DNA from: Cymbomonas tetramitiformis
Taxonomy: Eukaryota > Chlorophyta > Pyramimonadophyceae > Pyramimonadales > Pyramimonadaceae
DNA length: 64,000 bases
Assembly: GCA_001247695.2 (NCBI GenBank)
Contig: LGRX02003709.1
Coordinates: forward strand, 1-64,000
Direction of reading: 5' to 3'
Under the pieces are notes generated by a model, which saw only the letters and a list, made by a program, of their open reading frames with translations, did not search any database and was not told the DNA's origin. Numbering within the stretch: position 1 is the first letter of the stretch; each line of letters opens with the position of its first letter. This document shows, piece by piece, positions 42,801 through 51,649 of this stretch. The position numbers were made by a program, and so were the translations under genes.

Positions 42801-43973
42801 CTTATGGGAGCGGCTTCCCCAAGTGATGTCTACCGAGAATCCAAGACAGTGGCTGATGTGCTCAAGCTGATCAGAGACATTCCTATGTACCCCTCCTCCG
42901 CTGACCTAATCACCACTGACGCAGATATTGCCGCGCTTCCACCTTTTTCTGAAGCGCTGGTCAATTTTCTGTCAATGGGCGTAGTCACCTTCGCCCTGGG
43001 TCGCATGAGTGCTTATCGCCTAGACCTAACCATGATCACCATGCCGGAGATCTTGAAGGAAGTGGCTCAACGCAAACTACAGCCGCGATCCCTAACTTTT
43101 CTCAAGCAAGGTGGAATGTTGAACTCGGAGGCCTGGAACCGGCGTTACGCCACTTTGGCGCCTTTCCTGGCCGACGTAGCCAGGAGCGTACTGGATGACA
43201 TCGCGCTGGTAGGACTAGCGGGGACAGTGATGCGCATGGCGCAGCGACGAGAAGAGACTGCGCGTTTGTTCGCTACTCGTCTGGTATCCTGGCACGAGGT
43301 AGTCCAGTTATTGGCAGACGCCATGCCCAACTGCCACGCCATCAGCCAACAGCAGCTATTATATCAGTTCTGGTCTGGACTGCGACTGAAGCAAGCTGTG
43401 ATGGATCGCCTTATTGAGGATCGGTTGGATCTGCAAAGTCCAGCGGATTGGGAAAGCAATCATCCCGGATCCACCGCGCTGCAGCATATCATCACTGTGG
43501 CCACCAAATTGGAGCGCAGTGAAGCTCTGACCGCAGCACGAACCTCTCCCGTCTCTGCACCTGCGAACCGAAGTCCTGCCTGGAGGAATGGTCGCTCGTC
43601 CTCCAGACTTAACGCCGTGCAGGACGCTGGGGAGGAAGATGCTACTGACCCCGACCCCGCCGACCTCAGGGTGCAGCACGCCGTGCCGCCCAGCCCGGCG
43701 GGATTGACCAGGCCGCCACGCCGATGCTACGTCTGCAACTCTGACTCCCATTTATGGGCTAACTGTCCCGACGAGGCCAAGAAACGAGCCTGGATTGCTG
43801 ACGCCCCAGCTCGTTTGGCACGCCGCCGCGCTGCAAATGAATCTCATATCGCAGCGCTGGAAACAGAATGGGAGGATTTGGAAGAGGAAGCGGAAGCGCT
43901 GGAGTATTTTCAGAACGAGGAATCGGCCGCAGCGTCCTCCTCGGGTCAGCAATCTGCGGAAGAGGAGGACTGA
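39885..43973 (+). CDS. Chromovirus Gag
   Basis: A 1,362-residue ORF, unusually long for a gypsy Gag. The first 330 residues are Pro/Arg/Ser-rich and disordered, with RSPPRTRDRTPP-type repeats. Residues about 440-510 hold three 23-residue repeats (LTTSLTSTTTDMPESLLN), and about 680-725 a PAPAQ repeat. A helical capsid-like region spans about 960-1215. A CCHC knuckle follows at C1281-C1284-H1289-C1294 (CYVCNSDSHLWANC), as expected of nucleocapsid. The C-terminal 65 residues are Glu/Ala-rich. The ORF overlaps the pol ORF by about 105 bases in the -1 frame, so pol is probably made by -1 frameshifting, though I could not point to a slippery site. Confidence 0.9.
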   Translation: MMQNANTGRSPPTSPTSTPRRTRGRQASQRSTRGAAATGTTGKGAKGTYKAPSPGQPPQAATAAGAPSFQIPKKKSTLSADAPEFNSVTPLALDSGTACVTPSLEEAVTVPKPRPNPPLRHARAASPRVLTVDTPGAGRNMRATPQRYVNLTSPSPGILRLPGSRDLSPPAPRQRSPPRTRDRTPPPPRCRSPPRTRDMSPPAPRPRSPLNPYRTPHTWSGATVMTSPHGQLPTPFSENALQAESAGAASVGQPLPADRPPRDPIAVREMTEVKIAACEQDMQNEANEQKPGLRQFPSRSDVANWRKRQQPGENLAWTPRPNQGGVGAAGRSEDTHQSIAGELMAHSMHPTPSSTSNGEVGAAGRTGGSGLTGGPRHISIACSGHSLTSPITDTVTEPKVIGDSMARLSVTFESEIDSEATSLTPSLTQATTEAATVTDMLESLLNCESRPLTTSLTSTTTDMPESLLNRESRPLTTSLTSTTTDMPESLLNRESRPLTTSLTSTTTEQPVSSVSYADLALRRSIGLAAYQPHLNRNLPVIEPPSQADVLSRIPVRNLPLNSDSVNQLSRRERRHQRWEQNQQRLAEQRRALFSDPASARTPSDASVPALNSQHQSLMQNQMMLEVSEYMQNLHQQVLQHYPHLTSVLPAVGAPPMTPYQHTLGWASGLPGAPAPAAGSGPWLVPAPAQPVPAPAQPAPAPAQPAPAPAHPAPAPFQPDPPATGSSPSDSAEPDQPSPGNSPPPSDNGEPRHRRLDVLLWTLEGASFWLRNHLSSSSAVTVSHGAEAQYSYRLPTMPGSASHFITDTNRIWMTMRHIGVDIQDLAQHGSVHTPVRLTEIEDSDAFTLEVEKTQVDEARRCAESRTGTQQRRLPLYSWVTIAENALESELTEFDPLGLQIWAAFSSSEAYLFRGMAAGNQPTPATVPARLGVNRFPSGVPSAAEYRSPGNSLPAAPGLLPVDQRLSQFPGHHDLMGAASPSDVYRESKTVADVLKLIRDIPMYPSSADLITTDADIAALPPFSEALVNFLSMGVVTFALGRMSAYRLDLTMITMPEILKEVAQRKLQPRSLTFLKQGGMLNSEAWNRRYATLAPFLADVARSVLDDIALVGLAGTVMRMAQRREETARLFATRLVSWHEVVQLLADAMPNCHAISQQQLLYQFWSGLRLKQAVMDRLIEDRLDLQSPADWESNHPGSTALQHIITVATKLERSEALTAARTSPVSAPANRSPAWRNGRSSSRLNAVQDAGEEDATDPDPADLRVQHAVPPSPAGLTRPPRRCYVCNSDSHLWANCPDEAKKRAWIADAPARLARRRAANESHIAALETEWEDLEEEAEALEYFQNEESAAASSSGQQSAEEED
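41212..41410 (+). repeat. Three tandem 69-bp units within gag
   Basis: Units beginning GACCTTTGACTACCTCGCTG start at 41233, 41302 and 41371, spaced by 69 bp, and keep the frame. Confidence 0.92.
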
Positions 43974-46900
43974 GTGTCTTCCTGCCGGCGGGACGCCGGC
44001 GACAGGGCGGTATGGGTAACCGCCCCTGGGCAAGGAGTACAGCCTTCGCCCACAACCGGGGGAATATCCAGAAAGAGCCTCCGCCACCCCCCAACCCTCT
44101 GGCCGCTCGAGGGTACGGATTCACCTGGTCTGCCGATCAGAGGCGACAACGCCATCTCGACAGAACCAGAACCCTACGGGATGAACCCTCGTTGACCAGT
44201 ACCGCTGTTTACACAGCGAACCTTTCCACTGAGCAGGGCCGGCGAGAACATCACTTGGTGTCCCGGCGCCATCAGCGGTCGCCACGAAGGTCACCCACTT
44301 CGTCGCCTGAGCGCTCCAAGCCTCCCGTTATGTTCAGTGTAGATCGCTCCCTTGGAACTGGTGATCGCCGTCAGGCTCCACAACGCGAGCGTGGCGAAAC
44401 GCCCCGCGTTGACCCCACAGACCCTAACCCTAACCCTAACCCTAACCCTAACCCTAACCCTGAGACATCAGTACTGGCAGCACTGGATGAGGATGATGGT
44501 CAGGAAGAGGAGACCCAGTGGACCTTCAACCCACTCAACACCCCCTGGCGGAAAACTCCTCGACCGCGGGTACCGAGAAAAGCTCCGGTGGAGCGTATGC
44601 GAGCCTTGAGGCAGCGGATTCAGGATGTAACGCTACCCGCGGTTTCACACCCTCTGGACGACAGTGGGGAGGAAGGGGGTGGAACTTCAAAAACTGGCCC
44701 AGCTTCAGAACCCCCACCTTTTAAACTTCGACCTGAGGTGTTTCCTTCGACGTCTCGACCAGCAGCGTGTCCAGCCTTGGCAGAGAGGGCGTCCTTAAGC
44801 GCAGAGCGCACTACGAGTGCAGCGCGCAAGCGCACTGGAAAACCTCGCAGCAGAACTCCGAAGACGGTACGAGACCGACTGCAGCATGAGGCAGAGGTTA
44901 CGAGGCTGGGAGATGAACCACCAGGACTTCGAGCAGAGTCACTGGCGGATCGCACGCGTGCTTGGAGAGAGATGACGCACCCGGAGCACATGGCCGCGGC
45001 AGCGCTGGTAAAGGAGAATGAGAAATGGAGAAATGCATGGGTACCAGAAGGGTGGCGCAGATATCGCCGCCGCTGGTACAGATGGCATGGGAAGGTCACC
45101 CCTGACCTAACGATAACCGAAGGAGCAGTTCAGCTATCTCTGGAGACCGAGTGCGGTACTATCCCAGGTTCTGGTGGAGATGTAGGAATTCCAGACGCAT
45201 GGTGCAGTCTATACAGGGTGCACCAATGGAACCAGCGAGAAAGGGAAGCGGCGGAGGAGGCTGCTCACCTGGCTCTACCCTCAACAGCAAGTGGTGATTC
45301 ACTCTCCCTGGACTCAGCGGAACCATCAGATGCGAATCCAGCGACAACTCTGGATTTGACCTTATCTCCATCCAGTTCTCAGCCCGCAACTTCTGGGGAC
45401 ATTTCTGACCTCGAGGACTCCCAGCGGTCGCTCAACTTCACGCAGCAGTTGATGGAGCGACAGCTGGCCGCCGCCAGATCGGAGAACAATCCAAGTGTGC
45501 TGACAACGGTGACAGAAGGAGTGGAGCCGACTCCCCTGAAAACCATCCAGGAGGAAACCCACCTGGAACTGCTACTGACCATTCAGAAACAGCAACGCCA
45601 TCGTCTGCGGCCGATCCTGGAAGGTAATGAAGCAGTGGCAGCACCAGCGAACGTCACCAACGCCCAGGCGGCACCGCGGGAAGAAGAACCCCCCTCGTTC
45701 ACTCAAAAGTCCGAACCAGAAGATAGCGCTGGGGAGGAAGAGGAGGAGAAGATGTCCATCCAACCTCTTCGCTCTTACCCTCTGGAAAGCCGCACGCAGA
45801 GCCGCGCCAGACGACGCGCTCAGGGACAAGAGCGACGCGCTAAGGAGCGGCAGCTACAAGCAGATCGCGACCTGGAAGGTGGATGGTACTTTGGTCCGGA
45901 TCCTCGTTCGCAGCCTGCACCACCGCGCACAAGACCTATCCGGTCTAAGCAGCGCGTACCTTTGCATCACCCAGTGCGAGCAGCCATCTGTGCACATCTG
46001 CGACGCGATGGTCAAGTAATGTGGAACCAGGACAGTCAGCTGACTGCGATTCGGGACAAAGAGGGAACGCTGCTATTGGTGTTCTGGGCCTTGCTGAAGG
46101 GACAGCGAGTGCGCGTGCTGGTGGATTCGGGTGCCTCGGATGAATTCATCTCCAGTGAGTGCGTCAAGAGATTGAACCTCACAGTTCGCGCTAATGGGAT
46201 GCCGCTGAACGTTACCCTCGCGGATGGGTCAGTGCAGACCTCTGCGCAAGTCGCTTACGGCAAGCTGACCGCCGAGACTTCAGAGGGGACTTACTCCGAG
46301 GTCATCAAGATGCGAGTACTTCCTTTGGGCATCAAGGTGGACATTGTACTCGGAGGAAGGTGGTTGAGACACCTCTCGCCGGTCACGCTGGACTATGATG
46401 GGTGGGGATCAGTCAAGTTTCGCCAGCATGGCAAATCCGTGCGGATACGGGGATGTTCGCCAGGGCGTAGCTCTACACGCAAAGGCGAGAGAACCGCGAT
46501 GGCTCTGGAACCGATGGTAATGTTATCAGCGGCTCAAGCGACCAAGGAGATCAAAGCCTATCGGCGCAGATATGCGGGAATGGACAGTGCCGCGACACCC
46601 CACGACATCTTAGTGGCCTATGCGACACCTCTGGTAGGGACTTCGATGTTATCAGCGGTGGCCACCAGCGAGAATTTGGAGGACCCTTCAATCTCCCCCG
46701 AGTGGAGAAAGAAGTTTCAGAAGCTGATCGAGTCCTTTTCACCTCGAGTAATTCGCGAAGCGCTGCCCAACTTTGACGCCCTGCGAAAAGATGAAGTGGC
46801 CCACGTGAGACTGCAAGAGGGATGGAATGGCATCGCGCCCGCTAAGAGGCCCTACAAGATGTCCATGGTGGAGCTGACTCAATTGCGAGAACGCCTGGAT

Positions 46901-47758
46901 GAACTCCTGAGCAAGGGCTACATCAGACCTTCCTCAAGTCCGTTCGCTGCACCAGTGCTGATGGTTCCCAAGCCTGGGAAACCTGAAGTACTCAGAATGG
47001 TCTGCGACTTCCGAGCCATCAACAGCCTGACCGTCAAGGACAAATATCCACTTCCCGACATTCAGCAGTTGTTCGACTCCATGCATGGGGCCAAGTACTT
47101 CTCCTCCTTCGATGCGGTCGATGGGTTCTGGCAGATGGCTATGGCGTCTGAGGATGTGGAAAAGACTGCGTTCACTTCTCCCTATGGCTCGTATGAGTGG
47201 TTGGTGATGCCCATGGGGTTGACCAACAGTCCTTCCTGCTATCAGAGACGCATGCAGCGCGCTCTGGGACATCTTCCTTTTGTAAGAATATTCCTGGACG
47301 ATTGTATCCTCTTCAGCAACACCTTGGAGGAGCATCTTTCCCATCTCCAGCAATTTCTCGAAGTCTGTGAGAACCAGGGTATCTACCTCAAAGAGTCTAA
47401 GTGTCAACTATTGCAGACCCAGATACGCTTTCTGGGGCACGTGATCTCACGGGAAGGAAGTCAACCTCAACATGACAAGCTGGCCGCCATCAGGGACTGG
47501 CCCGCTCTGGAAAACGCCACGCATGTGCGCCAATTTTTGGGGTTGGCTGGGTACTACCGGCGGTACATGCTGGGCTTCTCTGAAGTAGCACAACCCTTGA
47601 CTCAGCTCACCAAAGGGGATGTCGCTTGGCTATGGGGACCCATGCAGCGTTGGGCCTTCGAGGAGATTAAGAAGGCGCTATGTTCTTCACCCCACTCTGG
47701 CGCTACCCGATATGAAAGCGGCGGCCGAAGGACGGCATCCTTTCGTGGTACAAACTGA
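43868..47758 (+). CDS. Chromovirus Pol, first part: protease and reverse transcriptase
   Basis: This frame overlaps the end of gag by about 105 bases and is -1 relative to it. A long low-complexity N-terminal region of about 650 residues includes a Pro-Asn run encoded by telomere-like CCCTAA repeats. Then come an aspartic protease (LVDSGASDEFI, Asp753) and a gypsy reverse transcriptase: KGYIRPSSSPFAAPVLMVPK, FSSFDAVDGFWQM (Asp1082), the active site FLDD (Asp1144-Asp1145), FLGHVIS, and FLGLAGYYRRYM. FLDD is a less common but known variant of YxDD. The frame runs out at 47758. Real homology moves to the next frame at a CCCC run at 47690-47693, so RNase H and everything after are in frame with the following entry. 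The first ATG may not be used if the protein is made by frameshifting. Confidence 0.92.
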   Translation: MGGFGRGSGSAGVFSERGIGRSVLLGSAICGRGGLSVFLPAGRRRQGGMGNRPWARSTAFAHNRGNIQKEPPPPPNPLAARGYGFTWSADQRRQRHLDRTRTLRDEPSLTSTAVYTANLSTEQGRREHHLVSRRHQRSPRRSPTSSPERSKPPVMFSVDRSLGTGDRRQAPQRERGETPRVDPTDPNPNPNPNPNPNPETSVLAALDEDDGQEEETQWTFNPLNTPWRKTPRPRVPRKAPVERMRALRQRIQDVTLPAVSHPLDDSGEEGGGTSKTGPASEPPPFKLRPEVFPSTSRPAACPALAERASLSAERTTSAARKRTGKPRSRTPKTVRDRLQHEAEVTRLGDEPPGLRAESLADRTRAWREMTHPEHMAAAALVKENEKWRNAWVPEGWRRYRRRWYRWHGKVTPDLTITEGAVQLSLETECGTIPGSGGDVGIPDAWCSLYRVHQWNQREREAAEEAAHLALPSTASGDSLSLDSAEPSDANPATTLDLTLSPSSSQPATSGDISDLEDSQRSLNFTQQLMERQLAAARSENNPSVLTTVTEGVEPTPLKTIQEETHLELLLTIQKQQRHRLRPILEGNEAVAAPANVTNAQAAPREEEPPSFTQKSEPEDSAGEEEEEKMSIQPLRSYPLESRTQSRARRRAQGQERRAKERQLQADRDLEGGWYFGPDPRSQPAPPRTRPIRSKQRVPLHHPVRAAICAHLRRDGQVMWNQDSQLTAIRDKEGTLLLVFWALLKGQRVRVLVDSGASDEFISSECVKRLNLTVRANGMPLNVTLADGSVQTSAQVAYGKLTAETSEGTYSEVIKMRVLPLGIKVDIVLGGRWLRHLSPVTLDYDGWGSVKFRQHGKSVRIRGCSPGRSSTRKGERTAMALEPMVMLSAAQATKEIKAYRRRYAGMDSAATPHDILVAYATPLVGTSMLSAVATSENLEDPSISPEWRKKFQKLIESFSPRVIREALPNFDALRKDEVAHVRLQEGWNGIAPAKRPYKMSMVELTQLRERLDELLSKGYIRPSSSPFAAPVLMVPKPGKPEVLRMVCDFRAINSLTVKDKYPLPDIQQLFDSMHGAKYFSSFDAVDGFWQMAMASEDVEKTAFTSPYGSYEWLVMPMGLTNSPSCYQRRMQRALGHLPFVRIFLDDCILFSNTLEEHLSHLQQFLEVCENQGIYLKESKCQLLQTQIRFLGHVISREGSQPQHDKLAAIRDWPALENATHVRQFLGLAGYYRRYMLGFSEVAQPLTQLTKGDVAWLWGPMQRWAFEEIKKALCSSPHSGATRYESGGRRTASFRGTN
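44421..44461 (+). repeat. Telomere-like CCCTAA array inside pol
   Basis: Forty-one bases of uninterrupted (CCCTAA)n, close to seven units, in the sense strand of the pol ORF, translated as repeated Asn-Pro. It is identical to the TTAGGG-type telomere repeat. Confidence 0.95.
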
Positions 47759-50700
47759 CGCCAGTGGAGTGGCACTAGGGGGAGTACTGATGCAAGACGT
47801 AGGAAATGGATTGCAACCTATCGCCTTTGAGAGCAGACAGTTTAATGGAGCCGAGCAGAACTACCATGCTGGCGAAAGAGAACTCTGCGCTCTCCATCAC
47901 TGCACTACGCAAACTTGGCGACACTACCTCATCTGGACTGAGTTCCAATTGCAGGGTGACCACAAGCCCCTAGTCTGGTTAATGGCACCCGGACAACCTC
48001 TCAGCCGACGCCAAGCCCGATGGTACATGGATCTAGTGGAGGTAGGGGTACCCGAGATGGAATACATCCCTGGGGCGCTACTCTGGGTTCCAGACGCTCT
48101 GTCCAGGCGACCCGACTACAAGGAAATTTCCGCGAGAGAAGGACTGGTAGAAGCTGGCTTTGTGCATCCGGTTACTGGGAAACCGCAGCGACCTCCCTCG
48201 GCCGCAGACACTGCCAGCAAGTTTCGACCTGCAGCTGGTAAAGAGTCCCGCCAAGGACGCGCGCCCCTGGGAGTGGTAGATCCCAACAAGTTGAAGGAGC
48301 GCAAGTCCAACAGCGCCAAGACCAAAGATCCTGAACCAGTCCTCGCGTACAGTGGGACTCTCACCTGGATGGACTCCCCTCAACTCTGGATGGACGCCTT
48401 ACATACCCTGCAGCTGGCCGAAACTGGGTACGAGAAAGCAACCCTGGCAGTTCAGACGCGCTCTGGCAAACTGACAGCATCCTCGCCCCCTTCTCCCAGG
48501 AAGACCCCTGTTGATTTCTCAGCAACGCCGAAGTGCAGCGAGGCTTCAACCAGACTCCTGGAGCCCAGCGATCGACAGGACTGGAAGTTCCGGGCGGACA
48601 TGTTCGACTTCTTGAGTCAAGAATATGGACCTTTCGAGGTGGACGCCTGTTGCGACTTGGGAGGAAAGAATCGTCAGGTCAACCGCTACTGGACGGACTG
48701 CTTGAAGGAAAACTGGCGAGGGTTGAACGTCTGGTGCAATCCTCCCTTCTCCTCCAACCATTTGACCATCGAGGCCGTACTGAGGAAATATGTGGAAGAA
48801 TGGCGTCTGGACCCTGAGAATACTTCAGCTCTCTTCGTCCTTCCTGACTTTCAATCTCGCATGCCACAGTGGCGGCAGTTGTTCAGATCTGCGGGAATGA
48901 GAGTGGAGTACATTATTCCTACCCATGACGCTCAAGGAGAACCTGTGCAGATGTTCGCCGCCCCGGATGGAGCCCTTCTGGATCTGCCTTGGCCCCTGCT
49001 AGTGGTGTACGCCCCGCCAGCTCGACAGCGTGTCAAGCGGGAAAGGAAAACGAGTTCCCCCCCTCCTATCGTGCGTACTGGAGAAGCGGCCAGCGTTCGA
49101 GACCTGCATCAGCAGATATCAGGAGGCCAGTTCCTCAAAGCGCTGCAAGCGGAATATGGGCGACCTGGTCCCCTTCAGACTTTAAGGAAGGAAATCCAAG
49201 AAGCTCCGCATCAACGCACTCGTGACTTCTGCGTAGTGGGAGATGTGTTGTGGAGGGTGAGCGCTGGGCGCTATCAGTTGGTACTGGGAGAAGATTCACC
49301 CCTCCGTGAGGTAGTGCTGCAAGAGGCGCATGCATCTGTTTCAGCTGGACACGCGGGCAGGGACAAAACTCTGGAACGAGTACTGCGACGCTTCTGGTGG
49401 AAAGGGGCAGCAGAAGATGTGGGACGCTGGGTTTCATCTTGCACTATCTGTCAAGCGGTGCGACCGAGAAATTCCTACCCGGATGGATTGCTGAACCCAC
49501 ACACTATTCCTACGCGACTATGGCAAGTGGTCAGTGTGGACTTTGTTACTGGACTGCCAGTCACGGCGCGGAATCACGATGCCTTTGCTACTTTCACATG
49601 TAAGCTCAGCAAAATGGTTCACATCATCCCGTTGAACTTCCAGGACAGCTCCTCTGAGGTTATCGCTCGAATCTACTTCGACCACATCTGGAAACTACAT
49701 GGCACCCCTATGAAGATTGTCTCTGACCGCGACCCTCGTTTTCAGGATGCTATGTGGAAGGAATTGATGAGACTTATGGGAACTAAAGTGGCCTCCACCA
49801 CGCCTTACAACCCTCGTTCGGACGGACAAGCTGAACATACCAACCGCGTGGTAGAAGACATGCTAAGGTCCTTCGTAGGCAGCAATCCAGAGGACTGGGA
49901 TTTGTGGTGTGCCAACGTAGAGTTCGCCATAAACGATACGCGGAGCGATGTAACCGGCTTTACCCCGTTTGAGTTGGTCTTGGGGCACTCGCCTATGTCG
50001 CAACTGGACTTGTTCCTGCAAGCGGCTGCTGGACAACACTCCAAGCGTAAGGGTGGAGAAGGTACGGCACACGAGATGGCTAGTAAATTCGCGGCTCAAC
50101 TAGAGGACGCCCGCACTAAGCTAGAACTGGCACAGCAACGCCAGCGACATCAGTTTGACCAGCGTCACACCGCCAAATCCTTTCAGTTGGGAGACTTGGT
50201 CTGGGTAGATGCCAAGCATCTCACGGAAAATATCATGAACCGCGAATCCTTCAGGAAGCTGGGACCTCGCTGGCACGGGCCCTTACCCATCACCGAGAGG
50301 TTCTTCAGTGACCAGCAGCGAGAGCTACCCGAAATTGACAGAGGTGCTCCGGTGGCTTACCGGCTCAAGTTACCCCCTAAATGGCGTATCCACGATGTTT
50401 TTGCGCAGCATCGCCTCAAGGAATACCGCACCGCGGATGAAGCCTTTGCGCTGCGTCGACAAATACCTACTCCTGCCAAGGTTCTCGTGGATGGACAATC
50501 CCAGACCCATGTGTCTAAGATTCTGGCTCGAAGAGTGAAACCTATGAAAGGAGGCAAGGAAGTAGAAGAATTTCTGGTTCGCTGGACTGGGTACTCTAAT
50601 GCTCATGACTCCTGGAAGACCCGTGAGTCGTTGAACTACGGGGGTGAACTCGAACAGCTCACGGAGTTCGAACAACTGAGACTATCACGAGAAGGACAAG

Positions 50701-51569
50701 CCCGGGAAAAAGCCTTACAGGAGGTCAGAATGCAGCGGAAGCAAAGGCGGGAACGCGCCGGAGCTTTAACTTTCCTGGACACCTCTGATGAAGGAAAACT
50801 CACTTCTCTGGACAACTGCCTACCTTGGGAACAATACTGTCGCTCCGCTGACGCCTTTGTGACGCATCTAGCTCTTCTGGGCTCTGGGGTCTCGACACGC
50901 GAGTTGCGACTACTAGTACTTTTCAGTGGTACAGGAAGTGTGGAGAGAAGTTTCATGTCATGTTATCCGAAGAGCACTGTGGTCACCGTCGATCATGATC
51001 CTCGCTGGCAACCTACCTACGCTGAGAAGGTTCAGGACTGGGACTTCAAGCGTTACGCACCTGGTTACTTTGACGTCATCTGGGCTAGTCCACCGTGCAC
51101 CGAATACAGTCAGGCTAAGACCACTGGGGTGCGACAACTGCGACAGGCTGATGCTTGTGTACGCCGAACGCTCCAAATTTTTGACTTTCTCAAACCCCAG
51201 CATTGGTTTATGGAAAATCCGATGGGCAGGTTTCCCTTTGCGCTGCGATTTCGACCCGTAGTTCGCCGGTTACCTACCCCGTTGTATTGCTCTTACTGTA
51301 TGTATGGTACTGGCTATCGCAAGCCTACTTGCATCTGGACGCAGTCGCCTCCTCCAGTGGATCTACGGTACTGCACGATGGATACTCCTTGTCTTCACCA
51401 ACAGACTCTGGGATCACATCCGGAAACTGCTCAACTGGGACCTCATCCAGGGCAACAAGGAGCGGGAGTTTCCACTGCTGTATACCCTCTGCCCGCTGGA
51501 TTGCTTCGTCAACTCTTCGAGCACCTGTTCGATCAGAAAAGCATATCACGCATCCATACGCATGGCTGA
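47690..51569 (+). CDS. Chromovirus Pol, second part: RNase H, adenine MTase, integrase, chromodomain, cytosine MTase
   Basis: Open from 47619, with homology from 47690. Domains in order: RNase H (VVQTDASGVALGGVL); a phage Dam-like N6-adenine methyltransferase at about 48585-49005, with FEVDACCD, a Trp-rich spacer and the catalytic NPPF in VWCNPPFSSNHL; integrase zinc region (HAGRDKTLERV, CTICQ) and DDE core (SVDFVTG, VSDRDPRF, GQAEHTNRVVED); an SH3-like tail; a chromodomain at about 50510-50680 (HVSKILARRVKP, EEFLVRWTGYSNAHDSWKTR); and a C5-cytosine methyltransferase at about 50905-51510. The last has motif I (LVLFSGTGSVERSF), catalytic PC in WASPPCTEYSQAKTTG (Cys codon 51096), WFMENPMG, YCMYGTGYRKPTCIW and a closing AVYPLPAGLL. 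All catalytic motifs appear intact. The protein could act on element DNA in the particle or nucleus. Confidence 0.92.
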
Positions 51570-51631
51570 TCTGTGTCTGGATCTTAGCTGCTGTACAAAT
51601 GACTCTGAGTTATCATCTCTTTGTACTAACA

Positions 51632-51649
51632 AGCTAAGAGGGGAGGAGT
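51632..51649 (+). promoter_or_regulatory. Polypurine tract
   Basis: AGCTAAGAGGGGAGGAGT lies immediately before the 3' LTR and is the expected plus-strand primer site for reverse transcription. Confidence 0.88.

Noticed and set aside
44421..44461. A real telomere or chromosome end
   Set aside because: The array is only 41 bp and lies inside an intact coding frame.
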